In this document: positions 7,602-15,961 of the stretch, piece by piece
How positions within the stretch are numbered: position 1 is the first letter of the stretch
How the letters are laid out: each line of letters starts with the position of its first letter
DNA from: Bacillota bacterium
GTDB taxonomy: Bacteria; Bacillota; Clostridia; Christensenellales; Aristaeellaceae
Reading direction: 5' to 3'
DNA: 64,000 nucleotides
Assembly (NCBI GenBank): GCA_023416585.1
Contig: JAEZHM010000134.1
Span: forward strand, 1-64,000
Notes under the pieces: generated by a model
What the model was told of the DNA's origin: nothing
The model's database searches: none
What the model saw: the letters and a program-made list of their open reading frames with translations, nothing else
Made by a program: the position numbers and the translations under genes

Positions 7602-8807
7602 TTGCTAAAGTTAATTGAAAAACGTATCTCATCATTTCAAAACGGTATTCATGAAAGTATAACCCACGACAGAGAATTTGCGTTGTATTTATGTATCGGT
7701 TTCCTATCCGGGGTGGCAGGCGGAATAAACACTTCGATATTCAACAATTTTTTGAACGATGTATTGCATTTATCCGAATCCGCGCGTGGTGTGCTTGAAT
7801 TCCCAAGAGAGCTGCCGGGATTTTTGGTTGTGTTTGTTTTGTCGCTGCTCGCGTTTCTTGGCGATACCCGCATTGCATCCATTTCTATGTTTGCCGCGGC
7901 CATCGGTATTGCCGGACTGGGATTTTCGCAAAGCTATGGTATATTGATATTGTTCCTGATGATTTTCAGCATGGGCCAGCATCTTTATATGCCGATTGCA
8001 AGCAGTATGGGCATGCATCTTTCGAATCCCGAGAAATTCGGCGCAAGGCTTGCAAAATACAACGCATATAATCTTACTGCCTCCCTCTTGGGATATGGAA
8101 TTGTCTGGGCTGGATTCAGATACTTAAATATATCCTATAAAGCGGCGTTTATCGTTGCGGCTTTTTTCTATTTGTTTGCCACATTCACATCTTTTCTAAT
8201 GAAGAAGCAAGAGCCGTATCATAAAAACTTCAAACTTATTATACGGAAACGATATACACTCTATTATCTTCTGTGCATAGTCAACGGCGCACGTAAGCAA
8301 ATTTTTCTCACGTTTGCTCCATGGGTTTTGATTCAGGTCTTTGGTGTAGGACCGGAGACGTTTGCATTATATGGTGTCATCATTGCACTGATCAGTATCC
8401 TTACCAGAACGCTTGTTGGAAATGCTATTGATAAGCTGGGCGAACGCAAGGTCTTATCAATCGAGGCTGTTGTACTGTTTTTATTATGTATAGGATATTC
8501 CTTTGCTTCGAATATTTTCACCGCACCGGTGGCGGTTGCCGTAATCGCAGCTTGTTATATTATCGACAGTTCCACAAATGCTGTTGATATGGCAAGATCC
8601 ACATACATGCGAAAAATCGCCCTCTATCCCTCCGACATTACGCACACCCTCTCGCTGGGTATCACCGTTGATCATTTGGTATCTATGAGCATTCCGATTT
8701 TGGGCGGGTTTTTGTGGTCGGCTTTCGGTTATCAAGCCGTGTTTATGTCCGCTGCAGTTATTGCTATCTCCAACTTTGTGTTGAGCATGAGAATACGCAC
8801 TGAATAA
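7602..8807 (+). CDS. Major facilitator superfamily transporter
   Basis: This 401-residue integral membrane protein has about twelve hydrophobic segments and the MFS layout. The cytoplasmic loops carry charged residues such as NAIDKLGERKVL between helices 8 and 9, equivalent to the MFS A-like motif. The first half contains the amphipathic LEFPRELPGFLVVFVLSLLA, common in drug/small-solute MFS members. The start is TTG 7602 behind AGAGGAAA. It is the only plus-strand gene among minus-strand phage genes, so it is foreign to the prophage. The substrate cannot be read from the sequence; the adjacent DUF1989 and cupin genes hint at a small nitrogen compound, which is only inference. Confidence 0.8.
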   Translation: MLKLIEKRISSFQNGIHESITHDREFALYLCIGFLSGVAGGINTSIFNNFLNDVLHLSESARGVLEFPRELPGFLVVFVLSLLAFLGDTRIASISMFAAAIGIAGLGFSQSYGILILFLMIFSMGQHLYMPIASSMGMHLSNPEKFGARLAKYNAYNLTASLLGYGIVWAGFRYLNISYKAAFIVAAFFYLFATFTSFLMKKQEPYHKNFKLIIRKRYTLYYLLCIVNGARKQIFLTFAPWVLIQVFGVGPETFALYGVIIALISILTRTLVGNAIDKLGERKVLSIEAVVLFLLCIGYSFASNIFTAPVAVAVIAACYIIDSSTNAVDMARSTYMRKIALYPSDITHTLSLGITVDHLVSMSIPILGGFLWSAFGYQAVFMSAAVIAISNFVLSMRIRTE

Positions 8808-8843
8808 AGAAGTTTTGGGTAGCCACAGGGACGGTACTATCAA

Positions 8844-9143
8844 TCAAAAAATCCCCTTTCGGGGCGGGAGAATTGCATCATCGGTATAACACATACCTAA
8901 TTTTCCATAATTGTCCTCGTGAAATAAGGATGCGTCTTCCCCTGACCAGACAAGTGTGGAAGAAAAAGCTGCAGTTGCACGGGTCAAACAAACAAGTGGC
9001 GGGATAGAAAGAACAGCCATTCTTGCATCAAGCTCATTGTTAAGAATGAGGTCCCCAAACCAGACGATCCCTCCAATTGTATTTAACTCCTGCCGGATAT
9101 ATCCCCGGTTTTCTTTTTGACCTGACGCGATTTGTGCTTTGCA
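8844..9143 (-). pseudogene. C-terminal fragment of an unidentified protein
   Basis: An open frame of 99 codons ends at 8844 and has no usable start. Its translation looks like real protein, for example GGIVWFGDLILNNELDARMA followed by a hydrophobic helix and SSTLVWSGEDASLFHEDNYG. It begins after an in-frame stop at 9144-9146. I do not recognise the family. It appears to be the remains of a gene deleted between the MFS and GGDEF genes. The rest of the 8808-9244 gap shows only a weak GC hairpin near 8850-8870. Confidence 0.4.
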
Positions 9144-9244
9144 TTATTTATAGTAGACGGTAGAAGTTTACATCTGCCCGATAAATTGGAATTTGTCTAC
9201 TAAACAACCGCTAACCCAAAGGCTTATTCTTCCAAAATCTCGTT

Positions 9245-10312
9245 TTACCCCATATGTACTCTGTTTCGTCCTGCACGCTTTGCGGCATAAACAGCCTCAT
9301 CTGCACGGGCAATTTCGCTCTCATAATTCTTAACTCGATTTTCGCCACAATAGGCAGCTCCGATGCTAACAGTGAGTTGATGTCCAGCTATGTCTGCACT
9401 TTGCACGGCAACTCGCAGGCTCTCGGCAATTGGTAACAGTTCTTTTTCACTGTATCCGTAAGCAAAAGCAATAAATTCTTCCCCTCCATAGCGATAGAAG
9501 CATAACCGGAAATTCTGCGTAAAATTTTTCAGTATTTCTCCAAATTGGTGTAGAGCTTCATCACCAGAAGCGTGACCGTAACTATCGTTGAATTCCTTAA
9601 AGTAATCAATATCAATCATAAATATTCCAGAAGGCTTTTCCGATTCCTCCGTTTCAAAATACGATAACGTTTCATACAACTTACGACGATTTAGTAGTCC
9701 TGTTAACACATCGGTATCCTTTTCAAAAATTAACAAACGTTTCGCTTCAAAGCTTTCTAAGCGAACCTTTACTATTGAATTTCCGAGATAACACCCAAGA
9801 ATGGTAGCACACAGGCAGTTGATTGTATCGTCAAGCACATATTTTGGTTTAAGGTAAAACGCCAGTGCCGTATGAACCACCAACCAGAAGGCCAAAAAAA
9901 GCCTTGTCCGGCAGGGACGGTCAATGAAGCTTAGCGGCGTAAGAACTAACCCCACCAGCATGAATGTCGCCCTCATATTAGGTGAGTGAATGACACTAAG
10001 ATAAATCGATAACAAAAGCAAGATTGAGAAGCTGGCATATAGTCCTACAAGCGTGTACTTTTTTATTTTTGAAAACTTATACAAAAAGAACAAAACGAAA
10101 AAGGACGAAAATGTCAGTAGGTAAGCGGGAATAGCATCAAGCTTTGAATAACTGAAGGGCACAGCCACTAGCGGCAGTAATATCAAAACCCACCCCATAA
10201 ATAGCAATGTGCGTAGCACGCTTTCATTATACCCATCAACAGCCTTACGATTGTCAGATATAAGCTGTTTATAAGTTTTATCTTGATTCCAAAACTGGTT
10301 CCATTTATTCAT
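9245..10312 (-). CDS. Membrane-anchored GGDEF diguanylate cyclase
   Basis: This protein of about 355 residues would make cyclic di-GMP from two GTP. The first 190 residues hold six or so hydrophobic helices, a membrane sensor module without an extracellular domain of note. The GGDEF domain follows with TDVLTGLLNRRKLYE, FMIDIDYFKEFNDSYGHASG and the active-site loop YRYGGEEFIAF (GGEEF, active type). No EAL domain is present. Start ATG 10312 follows GGAGTGGATGGT; an upstream in-frame GTG is less likely. It lies directly behind the large terminase within the non-phage insert, which makes it a cargo or host gene. Confidence 0.92.
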   Translation of the reverse strand: MNKWNQFWNQDKTYKQLISDNRKAVDGYNESVLRTLLFMGWVLILLPLVAVPFSYSKLDAIPAYLLTFSSFFVLFFLYKFSKIKKYTLVGLYASFSILLLLSIYLSVIHSPNMRATFMLVGLVLTPLSFIDRPCRTRLFLAFWLVVHTALAFYLKPKYVLDDTINCLCATILGCYLGNSIVKVRLESFEAKRLLIFEKDTDVLTGLLNRRKLYETLSYFETEESEKPSGIFMIDIDYFKEFNDSYGHASGDEALHQFGEILKNFTQNFRLCFYRYGGEEFIAFAYGYSEKELLPIAESLRVAVQSADIAGHQLTVSIGAAYCGENRVKNYESEIARADEAVYAAKRAGRNRVHMG

Positions 10313-10361
10313 ACCATCCACTCCAAACGGGTTGTAAACAGATATTGTAACCCATCACATA

Positions 10362-10436
10362 AATTCCTGTTTGTCGTGCTATACAACTTAAGTAATATCT
10401 TATAACAAACAAGGTAAAAGAGCAAGCTTAAAGCAT
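10362..10436. repeat. 75-bp direct repeat, copy A (leader of GGDEF gene, overlaps terL stop)
   Basis: This is the partner of the repeat at 7174-7248, ungapped. This copy includes the last codons of the large terminase gene and the 5' leader of the GGDEF gene. The two copies bracket the MFS and GGDEF genes. The divergence of about one quarter says that the duplication is old or that only function-bearing positions were kept. Confidence 0.7.
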
Positions 10437-12026
10437 CAGTAATCCGCGTTCGTCATACACGGAACCGCTGCTGCCCTCATGCCGTATCGCCCTATCCAGC
10501 GCCATGATGGTGGCAATGGCTCCGTCAATTTTCTCCGTGGATTTTTCCTTGTCGGCCTTAACGTTCCCTGCAGGGTCGGTACGGACGGTGACATTGTCCA
10601 TCATCCAACGCAGGATGGGATGGCCGCCATGGGCTAGCTTCTGTTCCAGTGTGAGTTTCATAAGTTCTTTCGTTGGGGGGCTCATATCCTTAAAGCCCTG
10701 TCCAAAGGGAACAACCGTAAAGCCAAGGCCCTCCAGGTTCTGCGTCATTTGTATAGCGCCCCAGCGGTCAAAGGCAATCTCCCGTATGTCGTACTGTGTC
10801 CTCAGTGTTTCAATGAACTGTTCAATGAAGCCATAATGGACAACATTGCCATCGGTTGTTTGCAGGAAGCCCTGTTGCTTCCAGATATCATACGGTACAT
10901 GATCCCTCCGAACTCGGAGATCCACATTGTCCTCTGGTATCCAGAAGAATGGGAGGATCGTATATTTATCGTCTTCATCAATAGGCGGGAAAACCAGAAC
11001 GAAAGCGGTGATATCCGTAGTGGAGGATAGGTCAAGGCCGCCATAGCATAGGCGGCCTCGAAGCAGAGCAGGATTGACTGGATAGCTGCACGCATCCCAT
11101 TTCTCCATGGGCATCCAGCGAACGGACTGTTTCACCCATTGGTTCAGCCGCAATTGACGAAACAAGTTTTCTTCGGCTGGGTTATGCCGGGCACTTTCAC
11201 AGGCAGCATGCAGTTTTTCAATATCCACTGTAATGCCCAATGAGGGGTTGGCTTTTGCCCACACCTTCGGGTCCGTCCAGTCATCATCCTCATTCGCGCC
11301 ATAGATGACCGGATAGAAGGTCCGGTCTATCTTCCGGCCTGACAGGATATCCTTTGCTTTTTGATGCACCTCATAGCAGATGGAATGGGGATCATTGCCT
11401 GCCGTGGTAATGAGGAAGTAGAGGGGCTGTTTCCGGGCGTCGCCTGAACCGTGAGTCATTACATCATAAAGCTGGCGGCCAGGCTGGGCGTGCAGCTCGT
11501 CGAACACGACGCCGTGCACGTTCAGGCCATGCTTGGTATACGCCTCGGCGGACAGCACCTGATAGAAGCTGCCCAAAGGCTTGTAGATCAAGCGCTTTTG
11601 GGAGAGAACGGGCTTGATCCGGGCCTTGAGCGCCGGGCATTGCTCCACCATATCGACAGCCACATCAAACACGATAGAGGCCTGCTGCCGATCGGAGGCA
11701 CAGCCGTATACCTCGCCGCCGTGCTCATAGTCGCCGCAGGTAAGCAAAAGGGCAATGGCGGCGGCAAGCTCGGATTTCCCCTGCTTCTTGGCAATCTCGA
11801 TATAGGCGGTATTGAACTGGCGGTATCCGTTGGGCTTCATGATACCGAAAACGTCCCGGATGATCTGCTCCTGCCAGTCGATCAGTTCAAAAGGCTGGCC
11901 ATACCATTCACCTTTTGTATGATTGAGGCAACCGATGAACGAAATTGCGGCATCGGCGATGGCTTTGTTATACACCGACCCTTCCGCTTTGAAGGCGGTA
12001 GGTTTATACCGCTTGAGCTTGCGCAT
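10428..12026 (-). CDS. terL: Phage terminase large subunit
   Basis: This 532-residue packaging motor has an N-terminal ATPase and a C-terminal RNase H-like nuclease. The Walker A-like element is EIAKKQGKS at about residues 77-85, and Walker B is GVVFDEL at about 168-174, followed by LITTAGN (coupling motif). The nuclease domain begins GGLDLSSTTDITAF, with the first catalytic Asp, and includes AFDRWGA and EKIDGAIATIMALDRA near the end. The length is normal and I see no lesion. It is separated from its small subunit by six genes and from the portal by the 4-kb insertion, an unusual arrangement for a functional prophage. Confidence 0.95.
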   Translation of the reverse strand: MRKLKRYKPTAFKAEGSVYNKAIADAAISFIGCLNHTKGEWYGQPFELIDWQEQIIRDVFGIMKPNGYRQFNTAYIEIAKKQGKSELAAAIALLLTCGDYEHGGEVYGCASDRQQASIVFDVAVDMVEQCPALKARIKPVLSQKRLIYKPLGSFYQVLSAEAYTKHGLNVHGVVFDELHAQPGRQLYDVMTHGSGDARKQPLYFLITTAGNDPHSICYEVHQKAKDILSGRKIDRTFYPVIYGANEDDDWTDPKVWAKANPSLGITVDIEKLHAACESARHNPAEENLFRQLRLNQWVKQSVRWMPMEKWDACSYPVNPALLRGRLCYGGLDLSSTTDITAFVLVFPPIDEDDKYTILPFFWIPEDNVDLRVRRDHVPYDIWKQQGFLQTTDGNVVHYGFIEQFIETLRTQYDIREIAFDRWGAIQMTQNLEGLGFTVVPFGQGFKDMSPPTKELMKLTLEQKLAHGGHPILRWMMDNVTVRTDPAGNVKADKEKSTEKIDGAIATIMALDRAIRHEGSSGSVYDERGLLML

Positions 12027-12055
12027 GACTGCCTCCTCTCGTATGATATAGCACG

Positions 12056-12078
12056 AAAAAAGCTCCTTGCGGAGCTCT
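12056..12078 (-). terminator. Rho-independent terminator upstream of terL
   Basis: A stem of AGCTCC and GGAGCT with a four-base loop is followed on the minus strand by TTTTTT. It lies between the stop at 12097 and the terL start at 12026. Confidence 0.7.
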
Positions 12079-12096
12079 CAGTATGTGTTGCTTCCA

Positions 12097-12387
12097 TTAA
12101 TATTCGCTGGGGAACAGCGCAGTCGTCACGCTGTGGTCCCATTCAGTGATAATCCATAACCGCCATTCGGGATGATCTGCATGCTCGTACGCCGCGAACA
12201 GGCGGTTGTCGTTATGCTGGAGGGCTTCTTCGTTTTGCTGTTTGTCTGCATCGCACATTTCGCCCCAATCGCATGCAACGAACCGTGTAAAGCACCGGTG
12301 CAGGAATTTGGAGAATTCCTTGTTATCCGCCATGAGACTATTTACGCCGCAGGTTATGCATACCTTTCCGAGTTTAAACCTTGCCAT
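12097..12387 (-). CDS. Small conserved phage/mobile-element protein
   Basis: This 96-residue protein starts behind AAAGGGGTGGCACC. Its N-terminus has VCITCGVNSLM, suggesting a metal site with only two cysteines, then helices rich in acidic residues, and a C-terminal block WRLWIITEWDHSVTTALFP that recurs in small proteins of clostridial phages and plasmids. I cannot assign a function. It sits between the methyltransferase and the terminase. Confidence 0.6.
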   Translation of the reverse strand: MARFKLGKVCITCGVNSLMADNKEFSKFLHRCFTRFVACDWGEMCDADKQQNEEALQHNDNRLFAAYEHADHPEWRLWIITEWDHSVTTALFPSEY

Positions 12388-12473
12388 GGTGCCACCCCTT
12401 TCAAATTGTGTGGACAGCTTACTCTGGAAGGTTTTTTAAAGAAAGGCCTGAATTGCTTTTCCTGCTCAGGCTT

Positions 12474-13763
12474 TTATAACATCACAGCCGTTTCCCCAGT
12501 GAATTGCTCCCAGCGTTTGATGATCAGGTCGCAATTTTCCGGGTCAGCCTCCATGGCATAGCAGCGCCGCCCGCTTTGCTCGGCAGCTATGAGCGTCGTA
12601 CCGGTCCCGGCAAAGGGATCGGCCACCAGCCCGTTCACGTCCGAATGCATTTTGAGGCAGCGCCAGGGAAGCTCTACCGGCAGCGTGGCGGCATTTTTCC
12701 CGGAACGTGCAGCCGCGATCTCCCATATGCCCGCATACCCCCAGTTCCTGCGTTCCTCCTTGGTTAGCCTGCGGACGAACTGGAAGCTATGGGCGGCGAA
12801 CGCCGAGACCCAGGCATATTCTTGATCGTTGTAGGCATCCTGCTCCTGTCCGGCAAAAGCCGCAACGTATTCGTACTCGGGCATGGGCTTGTTGCTGGCC
12901 AGGTGAAGGGTGCCAGCACCCATCCTGGGGCCTTGCTTTTTCCAGACGCGCACCCAAAGGGGACGATAGTTGCAATCGGCAAAAAGCTTCATGCTCATAA
13001 AGCCGGTAGGCTCAATGAATTGGGAGCCGGTATGGAACAAGTCACTCATGTTCCAGCAGATGATATCGGCATGCCTGCATACGTTTCGGACCGCCGCTTC
13101 CATGGCATCCAGCCAAGGCGCTATGCCATCCTTGGCATAATCCTTTGCGGGGACGGAGGGAGGTGCCGTAACGGCGCATTGAGCGTGAGTACCATCTATG
13201 AGCCGGGTGAAATCATCAGCGGAAGCGGGATCGCCGCACATGAGCCGGTGATTCCCAAGCTGCCAGATGGTTCCTCTCCGGGAAACCGCGCCGCCGGACG
13301 CTGCTATGTCCTTTTTGGCCTGTTCTTCATCGAAATCATCCTCCACGGCATCCTTGGAGTAGAACTTGTTCATGAGAGCGTCCACTTCCTGGGGATCAAA
13401 GCCGGTGAGGGATACATCAAACGCCGATGCGTCCAGGTCCGCCATAAGCGAGGCCAGCCTGCCCTCGTCCCAATCGCCCTGGATTTTGTTGAGGGCGATG
13501 TTCAGCGCCTTTTCCCTTTGGAGGTCAAGATCAACCATAACACAGTCGATCTCCGTTTGCCCCATTCCCAGCAATACCTTGAGGCGCTGATGCCCGCCGA
13601 CCACATTGCCGGTCTGGGTATTCCAAATGACCGGCTCCACATACCCAAACTCCAGAATGGAGCGTTTTAGCTTTTCATACTCCTTGTCCCCCGGCTTCAG
13701 GTCTTTCCGGGGGTTATAAGCCGCCGGGTTGAGCAGCGCGGCACTAATCTTTTGAATGTTCAT
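12474..13763 (-). CDS. ParB-domain / DNA methyltransferase fusion, catalytic motif altered
   Basis: This protein is about 429 residues. Residues 1-100 form a ParB/Srx N-terminal domain (NPAAYNPRKDLKPGD, then VVGGHQRLKVLLGMGQ). A linker and a beta-class N4/N6 amino-methyltransferase domain follow, with the SAM-binding motif ADPFAGTGTTLIAAEQ near residue 385. The catalytic motif, normally DPPY or SPPY, reads VTAPPSV at about residue 200, lacking both the acidic/Ser residue and the aromatic one, so activity is uncertain. Such fusions are common beside phage terminases. Start ATG 13763 follows CAGGAGAAGTGT. A longer open frame to 13829 lacks a ribosome binding site. Confidence 0.8.
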   Translation of the reverse strand: MNIQKISAALLNPAAYNPRKDLKPGDKEYEKLKRSILEFGYVEPVIWNTQTGNVVGGHQRLKVLLGMGQTEIDCVMVDLDLQREKALNIALNKIQGDWDEGRLASLMADLDASAFDVSLTGFDPQEVDALMNKFYSKDAVEDDFDEEQAKKDIAASGGAVSRRGTIWQLGNHRLMCGDPASADDFTRLIDGTHAQCAVTAPPSVPAKDYAKDGIAPWLDAMEAAVRNVCRHADIICWNMSDLFHTGSQFIEPTGFMSMKLFADCNYRPLWVRVWKKQGPRMGAGTLHLASNKPMPEYEYVAAFAGQEQDAYNDQEYAWVSAFAAHSFQFVRRLTKEERRNWGYAGIWEIAAARSGKNAATLPVELPWRCLKMHSDVNGLVADPFAGTGTTLIAAEQSGRRCYAMEADPENCDLIIKRWEQFTGETAVML

Positions 13764-13865
13764 ACACTTCTCCTGTTTTTCAATGCAAAAATGGAGCGCG
13801 GAGAACGGTGCCGCCCCGTCGCTTCCCACCGGCAGGTGGGCGGTCTGCTGTTAACCCATCCGCGC

Positions 13866-13888
13866 AAAAAAACGCCGGTCATTCCGGC
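13866..13888 (-). terminator. Rho-independent terminator at the end of the second Mom-like gene
   Basis: The stem GCCGG/CCGGC with the loop AATGA is followed on the minus strand by GTTTTTTT. The stop codon of the Mom-like gene lies in the loop. Confidence 0.7.
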
Positions 13889-14622
13889 ATGGATTGGTGG
13901 CGCTCCGCCTGGGTGATCTTTTCCCCTTTGTACATGCCCGCTCCCAGCTCGTCTATGCGGGAAAACGGAATCTCCGGCACAGTCAGCCATGCACGGCAGG
14001 ATGGGTCGAGGAAATAGACATATCGTAGCTGCCAGCCGTCCAACAGCTTTGCCCCGGTCGCTTCCAGGAAGGTTTTCCAGGCAAACCGCCCGTTGGTGAA
14101 GTCAAAGTAGCATTTGCCGCCCAGTTCCTTGCGGGGTAGGGCCGGATTGCTGGAAAGCGTCATTTTGTGAATCCTTGTTCCATCCGGCAATATACACAGG
14201 GCTTCGTTCGGTTTGATGCCTGTAAGTACGAAATTTGCGGCGCGGTAGATCGTCTCGTCCCCACAGGAGCAGGCGTCAGCGAACGATACCACCCATTTCA
14301 CCTGGGGCGCATGCCTGCGGATCATCCGCAGGCTCAAGGCGATTGCGCGGCTTTCGGAATTCCTGGGCAATACGCTGTCAAACGCCATGCGGTTAAGTTC
14401 CATGAACTCATTCCAGCCGGTATCCTTTACAAGGCCAATAAGCTGCTGCTTGTTCATGCTGGGACCGTAACTCATGACGCCATGAAGCCGCCCGTCCAGG
14501 AAGACGCCAAAATGAAGCTTGGAATTGCTGACCACCTGACCGGAGTAATGATGTGCCCGGACAAATGGATTAGCGATATTTCCGGGTATGACCTTGAGCC
14601 CGATATCCTTAGCCCGGCCCAT
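13879..14622 (-). CDS. Mom-like DNA modification protein, paralog 2
   Basis: This roughly 247-residue protein belongs to the Mom-like family, related to GNAT acyltransferases; phage Mu Mom carbamoylmethylates adenine in phage DNA to resist restriction. It shares nearly its whole length with the upstream gene: HHYSGQVVSNSKLHFGVFLD, GVMSYGPSMNK, ELNRMAFDSVLPRNSESRAI, and FADACSCGDETIYRA. The start at MGRAKDIG (14622) is supported because the paralog has the same opening. It overlaps the paralog's end by 14 bases. A tandem pair suggests different targets or a recent duplication. Confidence 0.75.
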   Translation of the reverse strand: MGRAKDIGLKVIPGNIANPFVRAHHYSGQVVSNSKLHFGVFLDGRLHGVMSYGPSMNKQQLIGLVKDTGWNEFMELNRMAFDSVLPRNSESRAIALSLRMIRRHAPQVKWVVSFADACSCGDETIYRAANFVLTGIKPNEALCILPDGTRIHKMTLSSNPALPRKELGGKCYFDFTNGRFAWKTFLEATGAKLLDGWQLRYVYFLDPSCRAWLTVPEIPFSRIDELGAGMYKGEKITQAERHQSMPE

Positions 14623-15379
14623 TTTCCACACCAGCCTCCGGAGTCGTGATTGCGTGCCGGGCAGCCTGGGTGACTTTCTCACCCTTGTACATGCCCGCCC
14701 CCAGCTCGTCGATTTTTGAAAAGGGTATGATGGGAACCGTCAGCCGCTCCCGGTAAGCCGGGTCAATGAAGTACATATACCGAAGCTGATAGCCGGGGAT
14801 GGGCTTTGCCCCCACATGCTCCAGGTACTTATTGAAGTTGTAGGTGCCGCCGGTCACGTCGAAAAACGTAAGCCCGCCCAATTCCTTGCGCGGCGTGGTG
14901 GGGTTTGACGCCAGCGTCATTTTGTGGATACGGGTGCCGTCCGGCAGCTCCGCAAGGTTCAGGTTTTCCTTGATACCGGTTAAAACAAAATTTGAAGCCC
15001 GGTAAATGGTGCCGTCCCCGCAGGAGCAGGCATCCGCGAAAGATATGATCCATTTAACCTGCGGCGCATGCTTCTTTATGAGCCTGATGCTCATGGCAAT
15101 GGCGCGGCTTTCGCTGTTCCGTGGAAGCACGCTGTCAAAGGCCATGCGGTTCAATTCCAGGAATTCATTCCAGCCGGTGCCCTCCACCAGCCCGATGATC
15201 TTTGATTTGTCCAGGCTCGGACCGTAAGACATGACGCCGTGGAGCTGGCTGTCCAGGAAAACGCCGAAATGGAGCTTGGAATTGTTTACGACCTTGCCGG
15301 AATAGTGATGGGCTTTTATGAAGGGTAAGGCCACCTTGGACGGGATCACCTTCATAACAATTTCTTTTGCACGGCCCAT
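14609..15379 (-). CDS. Mom-like DNA modification protein, paralog 1
   Basis: This 256-residue protein is the first of the tandem Mom-like pair. Shared blocks are KAHHYSGKVVNNSKLHFGVF, GWNEFLELNRMAFDSVLPRN, and SFADACSCGDGTIYRASNF, with a C-terminal IDELGAGMYKGEKVTQA. The conserved His pair, acidic residues and the Cys pair in DACSCGD are the likeliest functional sites. Start ATG 15379 lies inside the end of the ParB-domain gene and is preceded by GGTGAGGCA. Its place between a ParB-domain protein and a methyltransferase fusion marks a DNA-modification block in the packaging region. Confidence 0.75.
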   Translation of the reverse strand: MGRAKEIVMKVIPSKVALPFIKAHHYSGKVVNNSKLHFGVFLDSQLHGVMSYGPSLDKSKIIGLVEGTGWNEFLELNRMAFDSVLPRNSESRAIAMSIRLIKKHAPQVKWIISFADACSCGDGTIYRASNFVLTGIKENLNLAELPDGTRIHKMTLASNPTTPRKELGGLTFFDVTGGTYNFNKYLEHVGAKPIPGYQLRYMYFIDPAYRERLTVPIIPFSKIDELGAGMYKGEKVTQAARHAITTPEAGVENGPG

Positions 15380-15939
15380 TGCCTCACCACCTCATAAATC
15401 CCGTTGCCGTTCTTGTTTTCATTGCCGAAGGTTTCCGCGACTTCCCCGTTGGCGTAGACATGGGCAATGGCCGCATGGAGCAGTTCGGCCTGCTTGTCAT
15501 GGAGCGTCAGGGAAATCTGCTGGAACGGCTTTTTGCCGCCGTCATCCAGCGTGAATTCCTCGCCAAAATCCTCGTCCGACACGGCTTCAAATCCGAAGGC
15601 GCTCATGTCCATGGCGATATCCGCCAATTCCAAAGGCAGCAAATCCACGTCCCATTTCGCCATCTCGCCAACCTTGTTGTCCGCCAGCCGGAAAGCCTTG
15701 ATTTGGTCCTCTGTCAATTCGTCCGCCACCACGCAGGGAACGGTTTTCATGCCCAGGCGCTGCGCCGCCTTGAACCTTGTGTGCCCAGCGACGATAACAT
15801 GTTCCCGGTCGATCACCAGCGGCACCAGAAAGCCGAACTGCCGGATGCTGGCGGCAACGGCATCCACGGCGTTGTCGTTTTTCCGTGGATTCTTTTCATA
15901 GGGGTGGACATCCGAAAGCGGCAAAGAGAGGATGTTCAT
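15352..15939 (-). CDS. ParB N-terminal domain protein
   Basis: This roughly 195-residue protein contains a ParB/Srx-type nucleotide-binding fold in the first 95 residues: LSDVHPYEKNPRKNDNAVDAV, then IVAGHTRFKAAQRLGMKTVP. The GHTR-like motif corresponds to the CTP-binding/catalytic patch of ParB-family proteins. The C-terminal half is acidic and then helical with no DNA-binding HTH that I recognise. Start ATG 15939 has TTGGAGCG upstream. A second ParB domain is fused to the methyltransferase three genes downstream, so both probably serve the DNA-modification block rather than partition. Confidence 0.8.
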   Translation of the reverse strand: MNILSLPLSDVHPYEKNPRKNDNAVDAVAASIRQFGFLVPLVIDREHVIVAGHTRFKAAQRLGMKTVPCVVADELTEDQIKAFRLADNKVGEMAKWDVDLLPLELADIAMDMSAFGFEAVSDEDFGEEFTLDDGGKKPFQQISLTLHDKQAELLHAAIAHVYANGEVAETFGNENKNGNGIYEVVRQWAVQKKLL

Positions 15940-15961
15940 AGCCACGCTCCAAACATAAGCT

